Shown piece by piece: positions 11,142 through 23,376 of a stretch of DNA of 64,000 nucleotides. Origin of the DNA: Gigaspora margarita (lineage: Eukaryota; Glomeromycota; Glomeromycetes; Diversisporales; Gigasporaceae); assembly GCA_009809945.1 (NCBI GenBank), contig WTPW01000689.1, forward strand, positions 257,045 to 321,044, in the 5' to 3' direction. The notes under the pieces were generated by a model. The model made no database searches. It was not told where the DNA came from and worked only from the letters and a program-made list of their open reading frames with translations. How positions within the stretch are numbered: the stretch's first letter is position 1; each line of letters starts with the position of its first letter. The translations under genes were made by a program, and so were the position numbers.

Positions 11142-14100
11142 AATCAATTAAAAATAGGTTTTCATAACATTAATGGGATAAAGAGAAATAAAACAAAACT
11201 ACAAGAACTTATAGATTTTGGAATAGAGGAAAATTTGGACATAATAGGCTTAATGGAAACAAATACTAATGCGAGAAAAGCAATTTTCTTTGAAGTTAAC
11301 TGGGGCAATATAGAGCTTTCCAGACAAAAGACATTATAGAAAAAAGGAAAGGTTCGGAGTAGGACTATTAGTAAGAAAAGTATGGCAAACACATCTTACT
11401 AAGATAGTAGTAAAGGATACTTATGCACTAAAAGCTGTCTTCAGATTTAAAAAAGTTATCTTAGTCATATGGGTAGTTTACTTTCCACCAAATGACAAAA
11501 ATGCACAAAAGAAAATCCAACAGTGTATAACAGAAGACATCACCAAGAGTAAAGTAAATGCGAGAATAATTGTAAGAGGCGATTTTAATGCAGAAACAGG
11601 AGAAGAAGCAGCCAGGGGGGATACTAGTAATGACAGAGTAGCAGAAAATACACAAAAGAGCAAATGGTCTAAACTCTCTCTGATTAGATGGTTACAAAGA
11701 GTAGGCTACGCAGAGGCATACGCAACTATTAACCCACAGATTTTTAAACCAACCTGAACCAATCACAAATTTTGCTCGAAAATTGACCATATATAGTTGG
11801 ACCCCGAAATTAAAGGCCTGGTGATAGATAGTAACATAGAGCACATGGACCTTGTCACAGGGAGTGATCATAACCTAATATGGACTAGACTACTGCTAAG
11901 CCCTATATTTCACACAAACTCAATCGCAGAGCAAAGAAAAAAATACTCTGGCTACCGCAAAATATACCAGTATGATAAAATGACTAATGAAGATTGGAAA
12001 AACTTCACTTCGCTCCTAGAGAAATATATTGAAGAATTCCAGAAAAAAAAATTAAAGAAAGGAAGAGATCCCTGTGAAAGTTCAAAAGTAAATTGGATAA
12101 ACGAAGTATGGGAAAAGCTAGCAGAACTGATATGCCAAGCCACGAATAAGTCAATTCCACACAAGAAAATTAAAAACACCAGTAAAGAGAAACAAAAACA
12201 AATTATTTGGAACCCAAGATACAAATGGATTAAGCAGCTAAGGCGTATAGGATGTAGAGGACGAGCAAACTTGAATACAACAATCGGAGACATAGATCAA
12301 CTCTTAGTAAACACCCAAATTGGTCTAATAAATTCAAATAATAACACAGAAATCCAAGAAATTGGAGACAGGTGGACAGCACAATGGTTAGAAAATCTCA
12401 AGGGATGGATTAAAATAATAGAGAAGAAAATGACCTATGAACAAAAAACGGAACAAGAAAAAAGGATAAGAGAAAACATTGAAAGAAGGTTTGGAATGAT
12501 AGGGCAGGAGAATAAGAGAATGCTCAACAGTATACTAGAATGACCATGGAACAAAATAGAGTTAGAAAGAATTCTTATTACACCAGATCACGAATCAGGA
12601 AAAAAAGAGCTAGTATATAAACCGGCTGAAGTTAAAAAAGTAGTCGATAAATACTTCATGAAGCAGTTTAAGGAGAGCCCCACAAATCCAGAAGAAGGAA
12701 AAAAAGAATGGAGCGAGGAATATGCCCCAAAAGAATATATTCAACAAGATTGTTATGATAGTATCTTTAATGAAATTGAGGAAAAAGAATAGAAAGAAGT
12801 GCTTCAGAAAACCTCTAACAGCTCCGCTCCAGGGTTATCCAACATAGGATATACAATCATTAAAAAACTAAGTAAGAAAGCCACAAAACTCCTCCTTGAT
12901 CTTCTGAACACAATACTAATAGAAGGAGAAATGCTGAAGAAATGGAAAGTTGGAATGATTTTTTCGATCTCAAAAATGGCAAAGTGGGACTTGCAGCTTG
13001 AAAATTCTAGACCAATTATGTTGTTGAAAGCAACAAGAAAAGGTTTTATAAGAATTATTCAAAGAAGACTTAGTGATATTATCATAGCACATAATATTCT
13101 AAGAGGACCAAACTTCGCAGGCTTACAAGGGGAATGCACTCAGGATTCAATACATATCATGAATGCCCTAATAGAAGCAGCTAAACAAGAGAACAAAGAA
13201 ATATGGATAATGCTTATAGACATTAAAAAAGCGTTCGATACCATCAATTTCAAGAGGCTACAATTAGCATTAAAGAGGATCAAACTTCCTGAAAAACTAG
13301 AAAAGTTTCTTGTAAATATATTTACAAATAGATGAGTTAAAGTAATTACAAAGTTTGGACTATCAGAAGGATTCAGTCCAGGCTGAGGAATAGACCAAGG
13401 AGAGGTGATTTCTCTGCTCCTATAGAGAATTTACTTTGATCCGTTACTATGTAAACTCCACAAGTACAAACAAGGGGCAAAAGCAAGAATAGAGTAGCCA
13501 ATAAAAATAACTTAAGGGAAAATAGAGCAAGAGAAAATTCAAGTAGCAGGTCTGGCGTATGCAGACAATACCACTCTATTAGCAAATTCTAAAGCAAGCA
13601 TGCAAATGCTAGTTAATATAGCAGAATCCTTCTTCCGACTAAACAACATAGAAATTAATGGCAAAAAAACAGAGTTAATAGTAATTACAGGAAAGACAAA
13701 TTAGAAGAAAAAGCAATTATGATCAAAGAAGGAAAGGAAAAAATAATTGCAAAAAAGAAAAATGAAGTAGCCCGATACCTTGGAGTCTGGCTGATGGCAG
13801 CTGACCTCAAACAGACAATTAAGAAAAGATTGGGAGTTGAAATTAAGCAAATGGCCAATTTGCTTAATAGGAAAAAAATTTCAATAGAACATATAAGATA
13901 TATAAACAATGTAGTAGTTCTACTGCGAGCTGAATACAAGCTAAATATGGTAATACTATCTAAGCATGAATGTGACAAATTGCATCAACCAGTAATAAGA
14001 ATAGCAAAGTGGAAAGCAGAACTAGCCTCAACTGCCTCAAATACTATTCCATTACAGAAGGACATCTGAGGAATTAATTCACTTTGGCAGCGGCACACAG

Positions 14101-16457
14101 AGCATATGATCTCAGAATGGGTAATTAGAATAAACAATCCAAATCTCGTAGGTGATCTTACCAGAATGAGGCTGAGAGATGCCCAACTACTATTAAGATC
14201 TACAGTATCCATATGGGCCCTTAACAATGATGAAATTAAAAAGCTAAAGTGGAGAAATAACCTTAATGCTAGCATTTTAGCAATAGCAAAAGATATGGGT
14301 ATTAGTATCAGAAATGCTGAATGGGAAAGAAACTGGACCATAGGTACACATGATAGGGCCAGCACAGAGATAAGAAACCTACTAAATAATAAAGATTTGG
14401 AAAAAGGTACTCAAGCACTTCGTAAACTAAATCTATGGTACCTTGAGCAAATAATTACAAGACAGGATAATATCATGCTCACGTGGCAGCAAATCAAAAG
14501 GGTTCGCAGAATAGAAACGAAAGGAAAAACACCTCAATGGTTTCAAAAATTGGAGCAAACGGTACTGGAAAATAAAATAACTCGTAGTATCAAAGAAGTT
14601 TTCAAACAAATCGATAAGATAAACGAAACCCAAATCAAGCCAGAAAAAAGAAAACTATCGCACAAAAGATCCAAAAAGAAATGGGTAATAGGAAAAAAAG
14701 AAAATAGTACTGGACCATTCTTAGGCAAAGTGGAAAAAAAATTCCCAAATAAAAAGATGCATATACTAGAATGGGAGGAGGCAAATAAGGTGCACTTATC
14801 ACCCCACAGCCCCCCAGGAACAAGTATTGTCCCTACAAGCAAAACCTTAAAAGCAAAGGTGAATGAAGTTGAAGACGTAAGTTATTGGATAAAGCGGAAA
14901 AATGAGGGAGACTGGGCCACGACAATCAGTCTTAAACACCTCAAAAACCTGATAGCTCCAGAAAAAAGATCTGCTAAAAGGAAAGAATCCAAAATGGAAC
15001 AGGTAATACTCGCAGAAAATTGGGACGTACATCTGATCCAAAGTATAATAGAGAATATAAGAAAACAACAAGAACTTATACAAGCATTAAAGGAAAACCA
15101 AGAGTACGATGAAATAAGTTACTATACAGATGGCTCACTCGGAGGTGGAGGAACAGAGGATCACAAAGCAGGGTATGGAATAATTCAACTAGACAGTGAT
15201 GGTACAATAGTTAGAGAACTGAAAGGCAGAATTCAAGGTTGGTTCTCCTCGACAAGATCTGAACTTATGGCAATTCTGGAAGCGACCCTGGTAACTCCAA
15301 GTAATAGCAAAATAGATATTTTTACAGATAGCCAAGTATCGATGCATACAATTAAAAGGAGCCGTGAACGAAAACTACAAGAAGCTAGTGTAAGATGAAA
15401 AACCCAGGCATTCTGGGAATGATTGTCAAAATCCTAGACACAAAGAATATAGATATGCGACTTCACAAAGTAAAAGCACACACGGGAAATATGTTGAATG
15501 ACTTAGCAGATAAGGCAGCAAAAGAAGGTGCAAAAGAAAAAGAAGTAATCTCAGTTAACGTAAAGGAGACACAAGGAATGGTGTTAAGACCAACCTGGAA
15601 CAACATCTCTATCAAAACCCCTATTCGAAGCTTTCTCAAAACACTTACACAAACCTTCCACAAAGCAGAATGGGTATTTGCGCATAATACCAAAGATAGT
15701 ACTCATCAAAAGAGAATAGAAAAGCAAGATTGGAAAATCTTTAGAAGTCTGTGGAAAAAAGAGAAAAAAGAGAAGACAAGGTCCTTCAAAGCGAATAAAA
15801 AGTAGAGTTTCTGACTAAAGAGTTTGAGCAGTTTGCTATATACTCTACAACTTCGTAAAAGAAACCAAGAGGACCTTTATTAAACGACAATATGCCAGAA
15901 ATGTAAAGAGAAAGAAGAATCGTTTGAGCACCTTACAGCATGTGAAGTTGACGAAGCAAGATGGCTAGAGAAAGAGTATATCAAATATGGTCGAACCTGG
16001 ATACAGTGGTCAGGAAAAGAATATCAATCAAGGACCTTTACACAAGTCTAACTAGTGAAAAGAAGCAGACAGATACAAAAAAAGAAATTACATGGCAAGA
16101 GGGCTAATTGAATCGGACCTAGCAATCTCACTCTTGGCAATGGGAATTACCAAAAAAGTAACAGATTTGATCATTACTGAATAGTGGGATAAATGGCACA
16201 GTTTTTTCCAAAAAGAGATATGGCTTCAACATTGTAACGAAGTTGCAAATTGGGAAAAACAAATGGAAATTAACCCCAAAAAAAAGAAAACAAAGAAAGT
16301 AAGTTCAGAAGGCAAAAAGGAAAAAAATAATAGTGTAGGAAAAGTTATGGATAAAGGAGGAGGAAAAGACCTACATGAAGGATTTGAGGATAAAACAGAA
16401 AACCAAATCCAGAAGATAAAAGATGGGATAGGTTCAAGGAAAAAATGGTCTTGGTAA
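11142..16457 (+). pseudogene. LINE ORF2: endonuclease, reverse transcriptase, RNase H, CCHC
   Basis: Endonuclease about 11150-11900: NINGIK, the Glu of GLMET, GDFNAE near 11580 and SDHNLIW near 11863. Reverse transcriptase about 12780-13690: DIKKAFDTI (motif A, near 13222), QGEVIS (near 13396), and YADN at 13558-13569 where YADD is expected. RNase H about 15110-15540: TDGS, RSELMAILEA, TDSQ and VKAHTGNMLNDLADKAA. A C-terminal C-X2-C-X8-H-X3-C knuckle lies at 15893-15943. Frame changes occur near 11330, 13690, 15397 (a one-base loss) and between 15943 and 16092. In-frame stops include 11755, 11794, 12541, 12790, 13333, 13384, 13423, 13495, 13513, 14067 and 16182. The start codon is not identifiable. 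Several stops sit where Trp is usual, such as after PLL and before KEVLQK. Confidence 0.9.
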
Positions 16458-16746
16458 CAAAAGAGATGGAAAAATGGATATAGACCAGAAGGTGGTTCAG
16501 ATGGAATAAAAATTAAATAAGATCATGATGGGCTGTAGATCCAGGCTGATGAACTGCGGATTTAGTATTTGAGGTAGATACTAAAGAGGCAGCAAGGTCA
16601 TTTCTACTTTAGCAGGTCGCACATAGGTACCAAATGGCAACCGGGTGAGCCACACTTTAGTTTAAAATAGCATAGCTATAAATAGAAAATGCATGTATTA
16701 AAACTGCAAACTCTATATTATAAAATAAAGTTGTGACATGATCGTT

Positions 16747-16769
16747 AAAAAAAAAAAAAAAAAAAAAAA
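16747..16769 (+). repeat. Poly(A) tail of the LINE
   Basis: About 23 A residues directly before the second copy of the target duplication, marking + orientation of the retrotransposon. Confidence 0.93.
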
Positions 16770-16878
16770 CTATTGGTGATTGACCAAAAATCGATTTTAT
16801 CTGAAAATAAGCTACCCCTGGATTTTTTGTGTCCAAAATCATTCAAAAAAGGTAGCTTATTTTCGAACACATATGGTA

Positions 16879-17561
16879 CATGACCAAAGACCGATAAGTA
16901 ATATATTTTACATATTTGAATACTATTAAAAAATTTAAAATGTTTAATAGTAAATAACTTTTGATCCAGTGATCCAATTTGAATAAAATGACCAACAGAG
17001 CAGTAATAGTAAATGATCTGGTTATTTGCAAATTTTTTAAATGATCTCAAATGACCCTGAAATGACTGGTTATTAATGGTCATCTCAATTTTGGATCATT
17101 TAGAATAACTTGTAACCAAATGACAATAGCTATTTAGAAATAACCAAGGTTATTTGAGGGTTATTTAGTCATTATACCATCATGCATATAGAGTTTGTAT
17201 CCTATATCTAATATTTTTTACATAGATTGATCAACTTTAACTGCATAAAGATAATGCATACATATAGGTTTCTAAGTAAACTGGGTTGGTCTAGGTATTT
17301 GTAGACTTAGGCTCACCTAGGAATAGTAAATAACTCAATTGTTTGATCAATATTTAAATAACTCCAAGCTATTAAATTATACAAAATCATTTTGGTTAGT
17401 AAGGTTATTTAGTTAATTGGCATATAAAATAATTTTATTGTTCTAATTGTTTATATAAAAAGTTATCAAACTTTATTATTTTCCTTATCAATAATTTTAG
17501 CTATAGATTAAAGTCCAAAATTTTACTAAATCAATTAATATTTATATCTAAAGTAAGCTGT
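16879..17561. other. Non-coding spacer with AATAACC/AAATGACC words
   Basis: No gene. Positions 16953-16992 carry the shared module (AATAACTTTTGATCCAGTGA and continuing CCAATTTGAATAAA). 16990-17180 is full of GGTTATTT/AAATAACC and AAATGACC/GGTCATTT words on both strands, like 22760-22860, which suggests another worn palindromic element. Confidence 0.4.
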
Positions 17562-20202
17562 TCGAAATGGGATCAATTTTCATACCCCTACATTTAATAT
17601 TCATACCCTCTGCAAATTTAACTTTTTTTAAAAATTTAAGTGAAGATATTTTAGTAACTACCAAATCAAATTTAGTAAATTTTTTTTCTTTAAATTCTAT
17701 AGATTTATAGAATTTATATAAAAAAAAGTTTATTGATTTTGGTCAAGTAGCTGTTAAGATATCTTAGCTCAAAGTTTGAAAAAAATCAAAACATCTATCA
17801 AAACAAACTACAAAATTTTCTTTAAAATTTGAGTAAAGATATCTCTGCAACTACTAACCCAAATTCAATGAACTTTTTTTTGTTTGAATTGCATGAATCT
17901 ATAGATTTTAAAATAAAAAATTTATAGAATTTAACTTAATAATTACAGAATTATCTTTACCCAAATTTTTAAAAAAATCAAAACTTTATTAAAACATTTG
18001 ATAGATGTTTTGATTTTTTTTAAACTTTGAGTGAAGTTATCTTAGTAACTACCAAATCAAATTTAGTATCTTTTTTTTCTTTAAATTCTATAGATTTATA
18101 AAATTCAGATAAAAAAAAGTTTATTAAATTTGGTCTAGTAGTTGCTAAGTTATTTTTATTCAAAGTTAAAAAAAAATCAAAATGTCTATCAAAACAAACT
18201 ATACAAAATTTTCTTTAAACTTTGAGCGAAGATATCTCTGCAACTACTAAGCCAAATTTAATGAACTTTTTTTGTTTGAATTTGATGAATCTATAGAATT
18301 AAAATAAAAAATTCATAGTATTTAATTTAATAGTTACAGAGTTATTTTCACCCAAAGTTTAAAAAAAACAAAATGTCTATTAAATGTTTTGATTGATGTT
18401 TTGGATTTTTTTATTTTTTTTTTTATTTTTTTTTTTTCAAAGTTTCCACTTTGGGAAGAAACTTTATTCAAGTAAATCAAACCACAGGTGCCTCCAGGGG
18501 CACCCTGGCATTTGTTATATTGATAAGAGTACAACTAGCCACACCTGCAACTTTTGGTTGCCTATTTAAGTAGCCACCCGAAGGTCCTACACTAGCTGCT
18601 ATACTTGCAATCTGCATACCGGCATTGCCTATTTAAACCCTCTGATCCCTGTGCCTCCTGCCAAGTTCTCCTTGTATCACTAGTACAGTCCTCCGTTACA
18701 TAAGGCAGTCAAGGCCAGTTCTGAATATATTGCAAAACCCCCTTAGGACTAGTTTATCCTCATGGAATACTTGGTAGAGCATTTCCAGGTATTACCTATG
18801 CTTCGGTAACTTACACATCTGCATTATACCGACACTTGGGGTCAGGGCTAACCATTAAACCCCTACCATTACCTACTTCTGCCCTTGTAAGGTTCACTCC
18901 AATCCCAATACCAACCACAACCTTCCTATTGGTCCTTCCTCAGTATCTCCAAACTTCCAAACCAGTTAGCTCAGAAGGGTCGGTCAGCCCAGCTTTAGGT
19001 ACCAAATGGACTCTCTTTTCTTGGTACATGCTGCCGAAACACATGTCCTTTTTCTCTGGTACGACTCTGGCAGCCAGGTTGGTAGACCTCTCCTCGAGGA
19101 TCTTGTCATCCGGTTCTCTGGCTCCAGTTTCTAATATTCTAATTATGGTTAGCACCATTGAAGATCTTTGCTACTTCCTCACTCGGGACTTCCAAATGGT
19201 ATCCATTTTCCAATCCTTGGATTTTGTATGCCTGACAGCTCCCATTCAAGATGGTATACCAAAGGACCAACGAGGAGAAATAGTACCGTAACACAGGCCT
19301 ATTTTCCAAAGCATTGCCAGTGGGATTTGAACCCTAGACCTGCCGCTTGGGGTGACAACTTACCAACTTCTCTAAGTCGCCACACCCTGATTTTTTTTTT
19401 AAAATTTGAGTGAAGATAACTCTGTAACTATTAAGTTAAATACTATGAATTTTTGCAAAAATTTTAAAAAATTTTGTATTTTAATTGTATAGACTCATCA
19501 AATTCAAACAAAAAAAAAGTTTATTGAATTTGGCTTAGTAGTTGCAGAGATATCTTCACTCAAAGTTTAAAAAAAATTTTGTAGAGTTTGTTTTGATAGA
19601 CGTTTTGATTTTTTTTAGACTTTGAGCAAAGATATCTTATAAACTTTTTTTATTTGAATTCTATAAGTCTATAGAATTTAAAGAAAAAAAAGTATACTAA
19701 ATTTGATTTGGTAGTTACTAAGATATCTTTACTCAAAGTTTAAAAAAATCAAAACGTCTATCAAATGTTTTGATAGACATTTTGATTTTTTTTTAAATTT
19801 GGGTGAAGATAACTCTGTAATTATTTAGTCAAATTCTATAATTTTTTTATTTTAAAATCTATAGCTTCATGCAATTTAAACAAAAAAAGCTTATTGAATT
19901 TGGGTTATTAGTTGCAAAGATATTTTCGTTTAAAGTTTAAAGAAAATTTTTTAGTTTGTTTTGATAGACGTTTTGATTTTTTCAAACTTTGAGCAAAGAT
20001 ATCTTAGCAACTACTAGACCAAAGTCAATAAACTTTTTTTATAAAAATTCTATAAATCTATAGAATTTAAAGAAAAAAAGTTTACTAAATTTGAGTTAGT
20101 AGTTACTAAAATATCTTTACTTAAATTTTTTAAAAAAGTTAAATCTGCAGGGGGGTATGAATATTAAATGTGGGAGGTATAAAAATTGATTCCCATTTGA
20201 AA
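17562..20202. mobile_element. Palindromic array element E3, split by a SINE
   Basis: Termini are inverted: left TTCGAAATGGGATCAATTTT and CATACCCCTACATTTAATAT; right ATATTAAATGTGGGAGGTAT and AATTGATTCCCATTTGAA. The interior is a tandem series of self-complementary units with words GAGTGAAGATATC, CTACTAANCCAAATTCAAT and AACTTTTTTT, each followed by the inverse, joined by spacers TCAAAACATCTATCAAAAC. SINE S1 copy b (18401-19389) interrupts it, so the native length is about 1.65 kb. No ORF. Confidence 0.75.
18401..19389 (-). mobile_element. SINE-like element S1, copy b
   Basis: Reverse orientation. The head is at 19389: A-box-like TGGCGACTTAGAGAAGTTGG (19363-19382) and B-box-like GGGTTCAAATCCCA (19321-19334). 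The tail appears as an interrupted T tract at 18401-18438. GATTTTTTT words on both sides are a possible target duplication. This is the least damaged S1 copy and relatively G+C rich against its surroundings. Open frames on either strand here (for example 18836-19291) show no domain and are not treated as genes. Confidence 0.75.
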
Positions 20203-20429
20203 TATGCAATTTATTATTTCAATCAATTTTACTTAAGATATAAATATTAGTTGACTTATAGCTATAATAGTCAGAAAATATACTGAATTAGAATAATATA
20301 GATCGCTCCTTTTATGGTAATAAAATACCGATCAGATTCCTTATATGTGATTATCAGCTCCGTCAACTAGGCAATAAAATTGAAAGGCTAAACTGTGAAT
20401 TTTATTACTGCATGTACATACATACAGTA

Positions 20430-20630
20430 CGTACAATGCTTTAATCTATTACACTATAATAACATCCTATTAAGGAGAGTAACAAAATTAGGTGATTTTT
20501 TAGGAGAGGAAAGGGGTAAAAAATGTTGAAATTATATATAGGAACCTGACCAAATTTTTATTAAGAAGTGGGGGTAGGCCTCTAATAAAAAATAATTAGA
20601 TGATTAATGATACTGCTCTAACAGTACGTG
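20430..20630. repeat. Dispersed repeat R1, copy 1
   Basis: AGTAACAAAATTAGGTGATT, a G-rich AGGAGAGGAAAGGGG tract, TGTTGAAATTATATATAGGA, a second G-rich AGTGGGGGTAGGCCTCT tract and AATAATTAGATGATTAATGA recur in the same order at 26175-26345. Function unknown. The ends AGGTGATTTTTT and AAAAAATAATTAGATGATT are partly inverted. Confidence 0.6.
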
Positions 20631-20638
20631 CTGCTTTA

Positions 20639-20955
20639 CCATATGTGTCCAAAAATAAGCTACCTTTTTGTCCAAAAAATTACACAAAAAAACGTAGGGT
20701 AGCTTATTTTTGAAACATTAAGTTTTTTGAAAAAATTGAAAAATGTACTAATAAAAAGTTATCCAAATAATATCAATTTTTACTGTACGTGTATTTTGAT
20801 ATGCTGAACAAGTTTACTTAATGGCACTTTTGAGGTTTACTTAGTAAAATTTAAACTTTTATATGTAGCATCTGTTAATGGTTTTTTTAAGATTTTTGAA
20901 AAAAATCAGGGGGGTAGCTTATTTTTGAAAGTAGCTTATTTTCAGCAATATATGG
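20639..20955. mobile_element. AAGC-MITE, 317-bp copy
   Basis: Terminus CCATATGTGTCC followed by AAAATAAGCTACC; right end GTAGCTTATTTTCAGC followed by AATATATGG. TA flanks (20637-20638, 20956-20957). A short inner palindrome (20650-20712) occupies the left end. It is shorter than the 549-bp copy at 24345-24893. Confidence 0.82.
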
Positions 20956-20957
20956 TA

Positions 20958-23368
20958 ATACATATGTATGTGTGTACTATTGTTAAATAACTTTGGCAAA
21001 TTCTCTAGATTTTCAAAGTATAAGAATGCATTGATCAACTTACACACTTGCTTTTAATGCAGTGATGTTAATTTACCTTGTTGACAGTACAGATTACTTC
21101 TATATATAGGTTGATAAAGGGTTAGACTAGAGCAAACTTAGAAAAATATAGGTATGACAGATTCCAACCAACACTATAAGACCTAAACAACACACTCTAA
21201 ACCACTATCTAACCTAAAACTCTAATAATGGAATGCTTCGCAAGAGGTATAGAAAGACTTGGTCCAAGTAATTATAGTGTTGTGCTTTTTTTCTTTAACT
21301 ATTTGCTTTATTTTAGTATTATAATAAATAAAGAGCAAGCTTCAATAATAATAAATATTAATTTTTTAAAGTATTAATTTAACCAAGTTGAAATATAAGA
21401 AAAATTTGTTATTTATTTATTTAAAAAGTTTTTAAAAAATCTTGCCAACTTATATCTACTAAATTAACAAAATAAAGTGTAATAGGGTACATCTATTTAA
21501 TTCATATTTTTAAGGACAGAAGAATGTGTGAAATAAAATTTATACTTTCGATCTGTTATTTAAAAGATATATAGTTAATTAGTAATTTAACAAAAAACCT
21601 TAATTTTAATAAATATTATGCACATACCAAAAATTAATTGAGCAAAGTCTTTATTTATTGTATCATATAAATTACAACTGTTAAATCACTAGCTTATAAC
21701 TACAAAGTCCATGTATTGATGAAATATATGAATTATGATTTTTTTATTTTTACGGAAATAATATTGAAATGGATAAATACAAAGCATTCGCTCAATTCGA
21801 CAAATCTGCTAATATGAGGCATACCGAAGGAATCAATTGACTTGGTTATTGTTACGTATATGAGATAAAATGAAAGATTATGAATAATGCTTGACAAAAT
21901 TATCACATTTGCCCATAATAAAATATAACTTGCCTTAGTAGCTTAATTCGTCTGCATTATTTGGTTCTTTTTCTAGTGATTTTGTTAAATCATTAATTAA
22001 ACCAACAATGCTATTTTCTTTCTAATATTAATGCATTTGTTGATTTTTTATTAAAGTCTTCGCTATTAGTTAAAAAGTATATAAATTTAAATAAACCATA
22101 AACATAAATAAACTCTGAATAAATTTACCAGAATATTTAAAATTTTCGTTGCCAAGGTTCACTTTTACTAACCCGCTTTGCAATCTAAACCCAATACAAG
22201 AATATCCTCTATTTTTTTACTGCTTAGCTTTGTACAAAATCTGATTCCAATTATTCAATTCTATTAACTTCGACATACTTATTTTACAGGTCCTACTTTA
22301 GAGTAAAATGGATTATTTGTGGATTAATAAACTAAATGCTCTATAGTTACGGCAAAAGCCTTTTCGCAAAGGTAAGAAGCTTAAAAATATGTAATTTGCG
22401 AACAAGATTACCTTCTTACCTTTTAGTTTGTGTGTAAAAGATTCTTGGATTTTGGGTCTCATCTACTTTTTTAACAAGTATTAACTCGTGTAGATTATTG
22501 TGAATTAATTAAACTAGAGGTCTTGTCTACTTGTGGGGTTTATTCTTGGATTTCCAATATAAATTAGAAGCATAAAAAATTCCTGAAAAATGCTAGCAAA
22601 AATGTGCACAAGAACCAATCAAATTCGAGAATTGATGCATAGATCATTCTTGAACCCAATTTCCTAATTCAGTATATCCCCTGACTGTATAATTATTGAT
22701 TATGTTTTAATTTGTTTGGTGGCCAATTCTGATTGGCTAAAGAGCATTAGAATATTAACAAACATATGTTAAATGACCTTCTAGGTCATTTGAGCCTCAA
22801 AATAACCCAATAACTAGTTATTTGTCATTTTGGTCATTTTGGTTTCAGGTCATTTACCATTGCTGCAACAGAGTGTTTGACTTAATAAGACAATTCTAAA
22901 GATCTAAAATCATCCAAATCTAGTTACAAAACGCTAAGATCATTAAGGATTTTTTACTTAGATGTTTAAATTTAATCAATTCTTAAATATGTAAAGTAAT
23001 ACAAATCTTAACAATCACAAGAACTTGTAATTGGATTTTAACAATTTTGGGCTCATTAGAATTGTCTCATTGAGATGAACATTTTGGTAGTTTTTTATCC
23101 AAATCAGACTACTGCATCAATAGTTATTTGTTATCAAACATTTAAGAATTTTAATAAAAAATTTTAAATAAACTTGAAGATTAATATTGGCAAATCAGAT
23201 GTATAATCTATATTTAGTCAAAATTTGTGATTATAACAAGGGTTATTATTAATAAAATTGATAAAAAATTAAAATTTTTTTGTAATGGTGATTATAGATG
23301 ATTTGTGACTATAATAGGGTTTTTTACTATATTTAAGTCTATTGCACAATATTAGGTGCTTGTATAGA
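20958..23368. other. Spacer with a Sel1 fragment, otherwise unassigned
   Basis: Apart from the Sel1 fragment at 21769-21870 I recognise no gene. 22730-22860 holds GGCCAATTCTGATTGGCT and GGTCATTT/AAATGACC words. 22990-23150 is a worn palindrome with the CTCATTAGAATTGTCTC and TTGAGATGAAC core seen at 6330-6365. Confidence 0.45.
21769..21870 (+). pseudogene. Sel1-like repeat fragment
   Basis: About 34 codons read MDKYKAFAQFDKSANM, then HTEGIN, a TGA, and LGYCYVYEIK before a second stop. This fits one Sel1 repeat (KAF..Y.KSA..G...G...LGYCY..GIG) as in the intact protein at 63060. No further repeat follows, so it is an isolated scrap of a Sel1 gene. Confidence 0.65.
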
Positions 23369-23376
23369 GGTGTGAC

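Larger units (their letters stand above)
9050..16769 (+). mobile_element. Full-length but dead LINE (non-LTR retrotransposon)
   Basis: Bounded by a 16-bp target duplication AACTATTGGTGATTGA (9034-9049 and 16768-16783; the A run makes the exact border uncertain by a few bases) and ended by a poly(A) of about 23 (16747-16769). The order is a 5' leader (about 360 bp), ORF1 with an RRM-like segment, then ORF2 with apurinic endonuclease, reverse transcriptase, RNase H and a CCHC knuckle, and a 3' UTR (16458-16746) with AATAAAG-like signals. This order fits LINEs with an AP endonuclease and RNase H. The + strand is A-rich and C-poor. Multiple stops and frameshifts exclude activity, yet the element is complete end to end. 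Confidence 0.93.
8605..16876. mobile_element. AAGC-MITE split by a LINE insertion
   Basis: Left part 8605-9049: terminus CTGTATATTGC, then AAAATAAGCTACC, then the inner inverted module ACATAGTAAAGTC. Right part about 16770-16876: CCAAAAATCGATTTTATC, GGTAGCTTATTTTC and terminus ACACATATGG. TA flanks both ends (8603-8604, 16877-16878). The continuous form of the junction can be read in the copy at 24345-24893 (reverse strand, near 24420-24450), so the intervening 7.7 kb is an insertion. Confidence 0.88.

Noticed and set aside
9410..16457. Recoding of TGA as tryptophan in the LINE
   Set aside because: TAG and TAA also interrupt the frames and there are true frameshifts; the intact Sel1 frame needs no recoding. 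Mutation is simpler.
19310..19389. True tRNA-Leu gene on the reverse strand
   Set aside because: A- and B-box-like words exist but the cloverleaf arms do not pair well by eye and the sequence is the head of a dispersed repeat. The same holds at 2589, 4455, 27305, 39655 and 40998.
18836..19413. Open frames of 81-151 codons as genes
   Set aside because: They lie in SINE S1 copy b, which recurs twice elsewhere without the frames; no domain seen.
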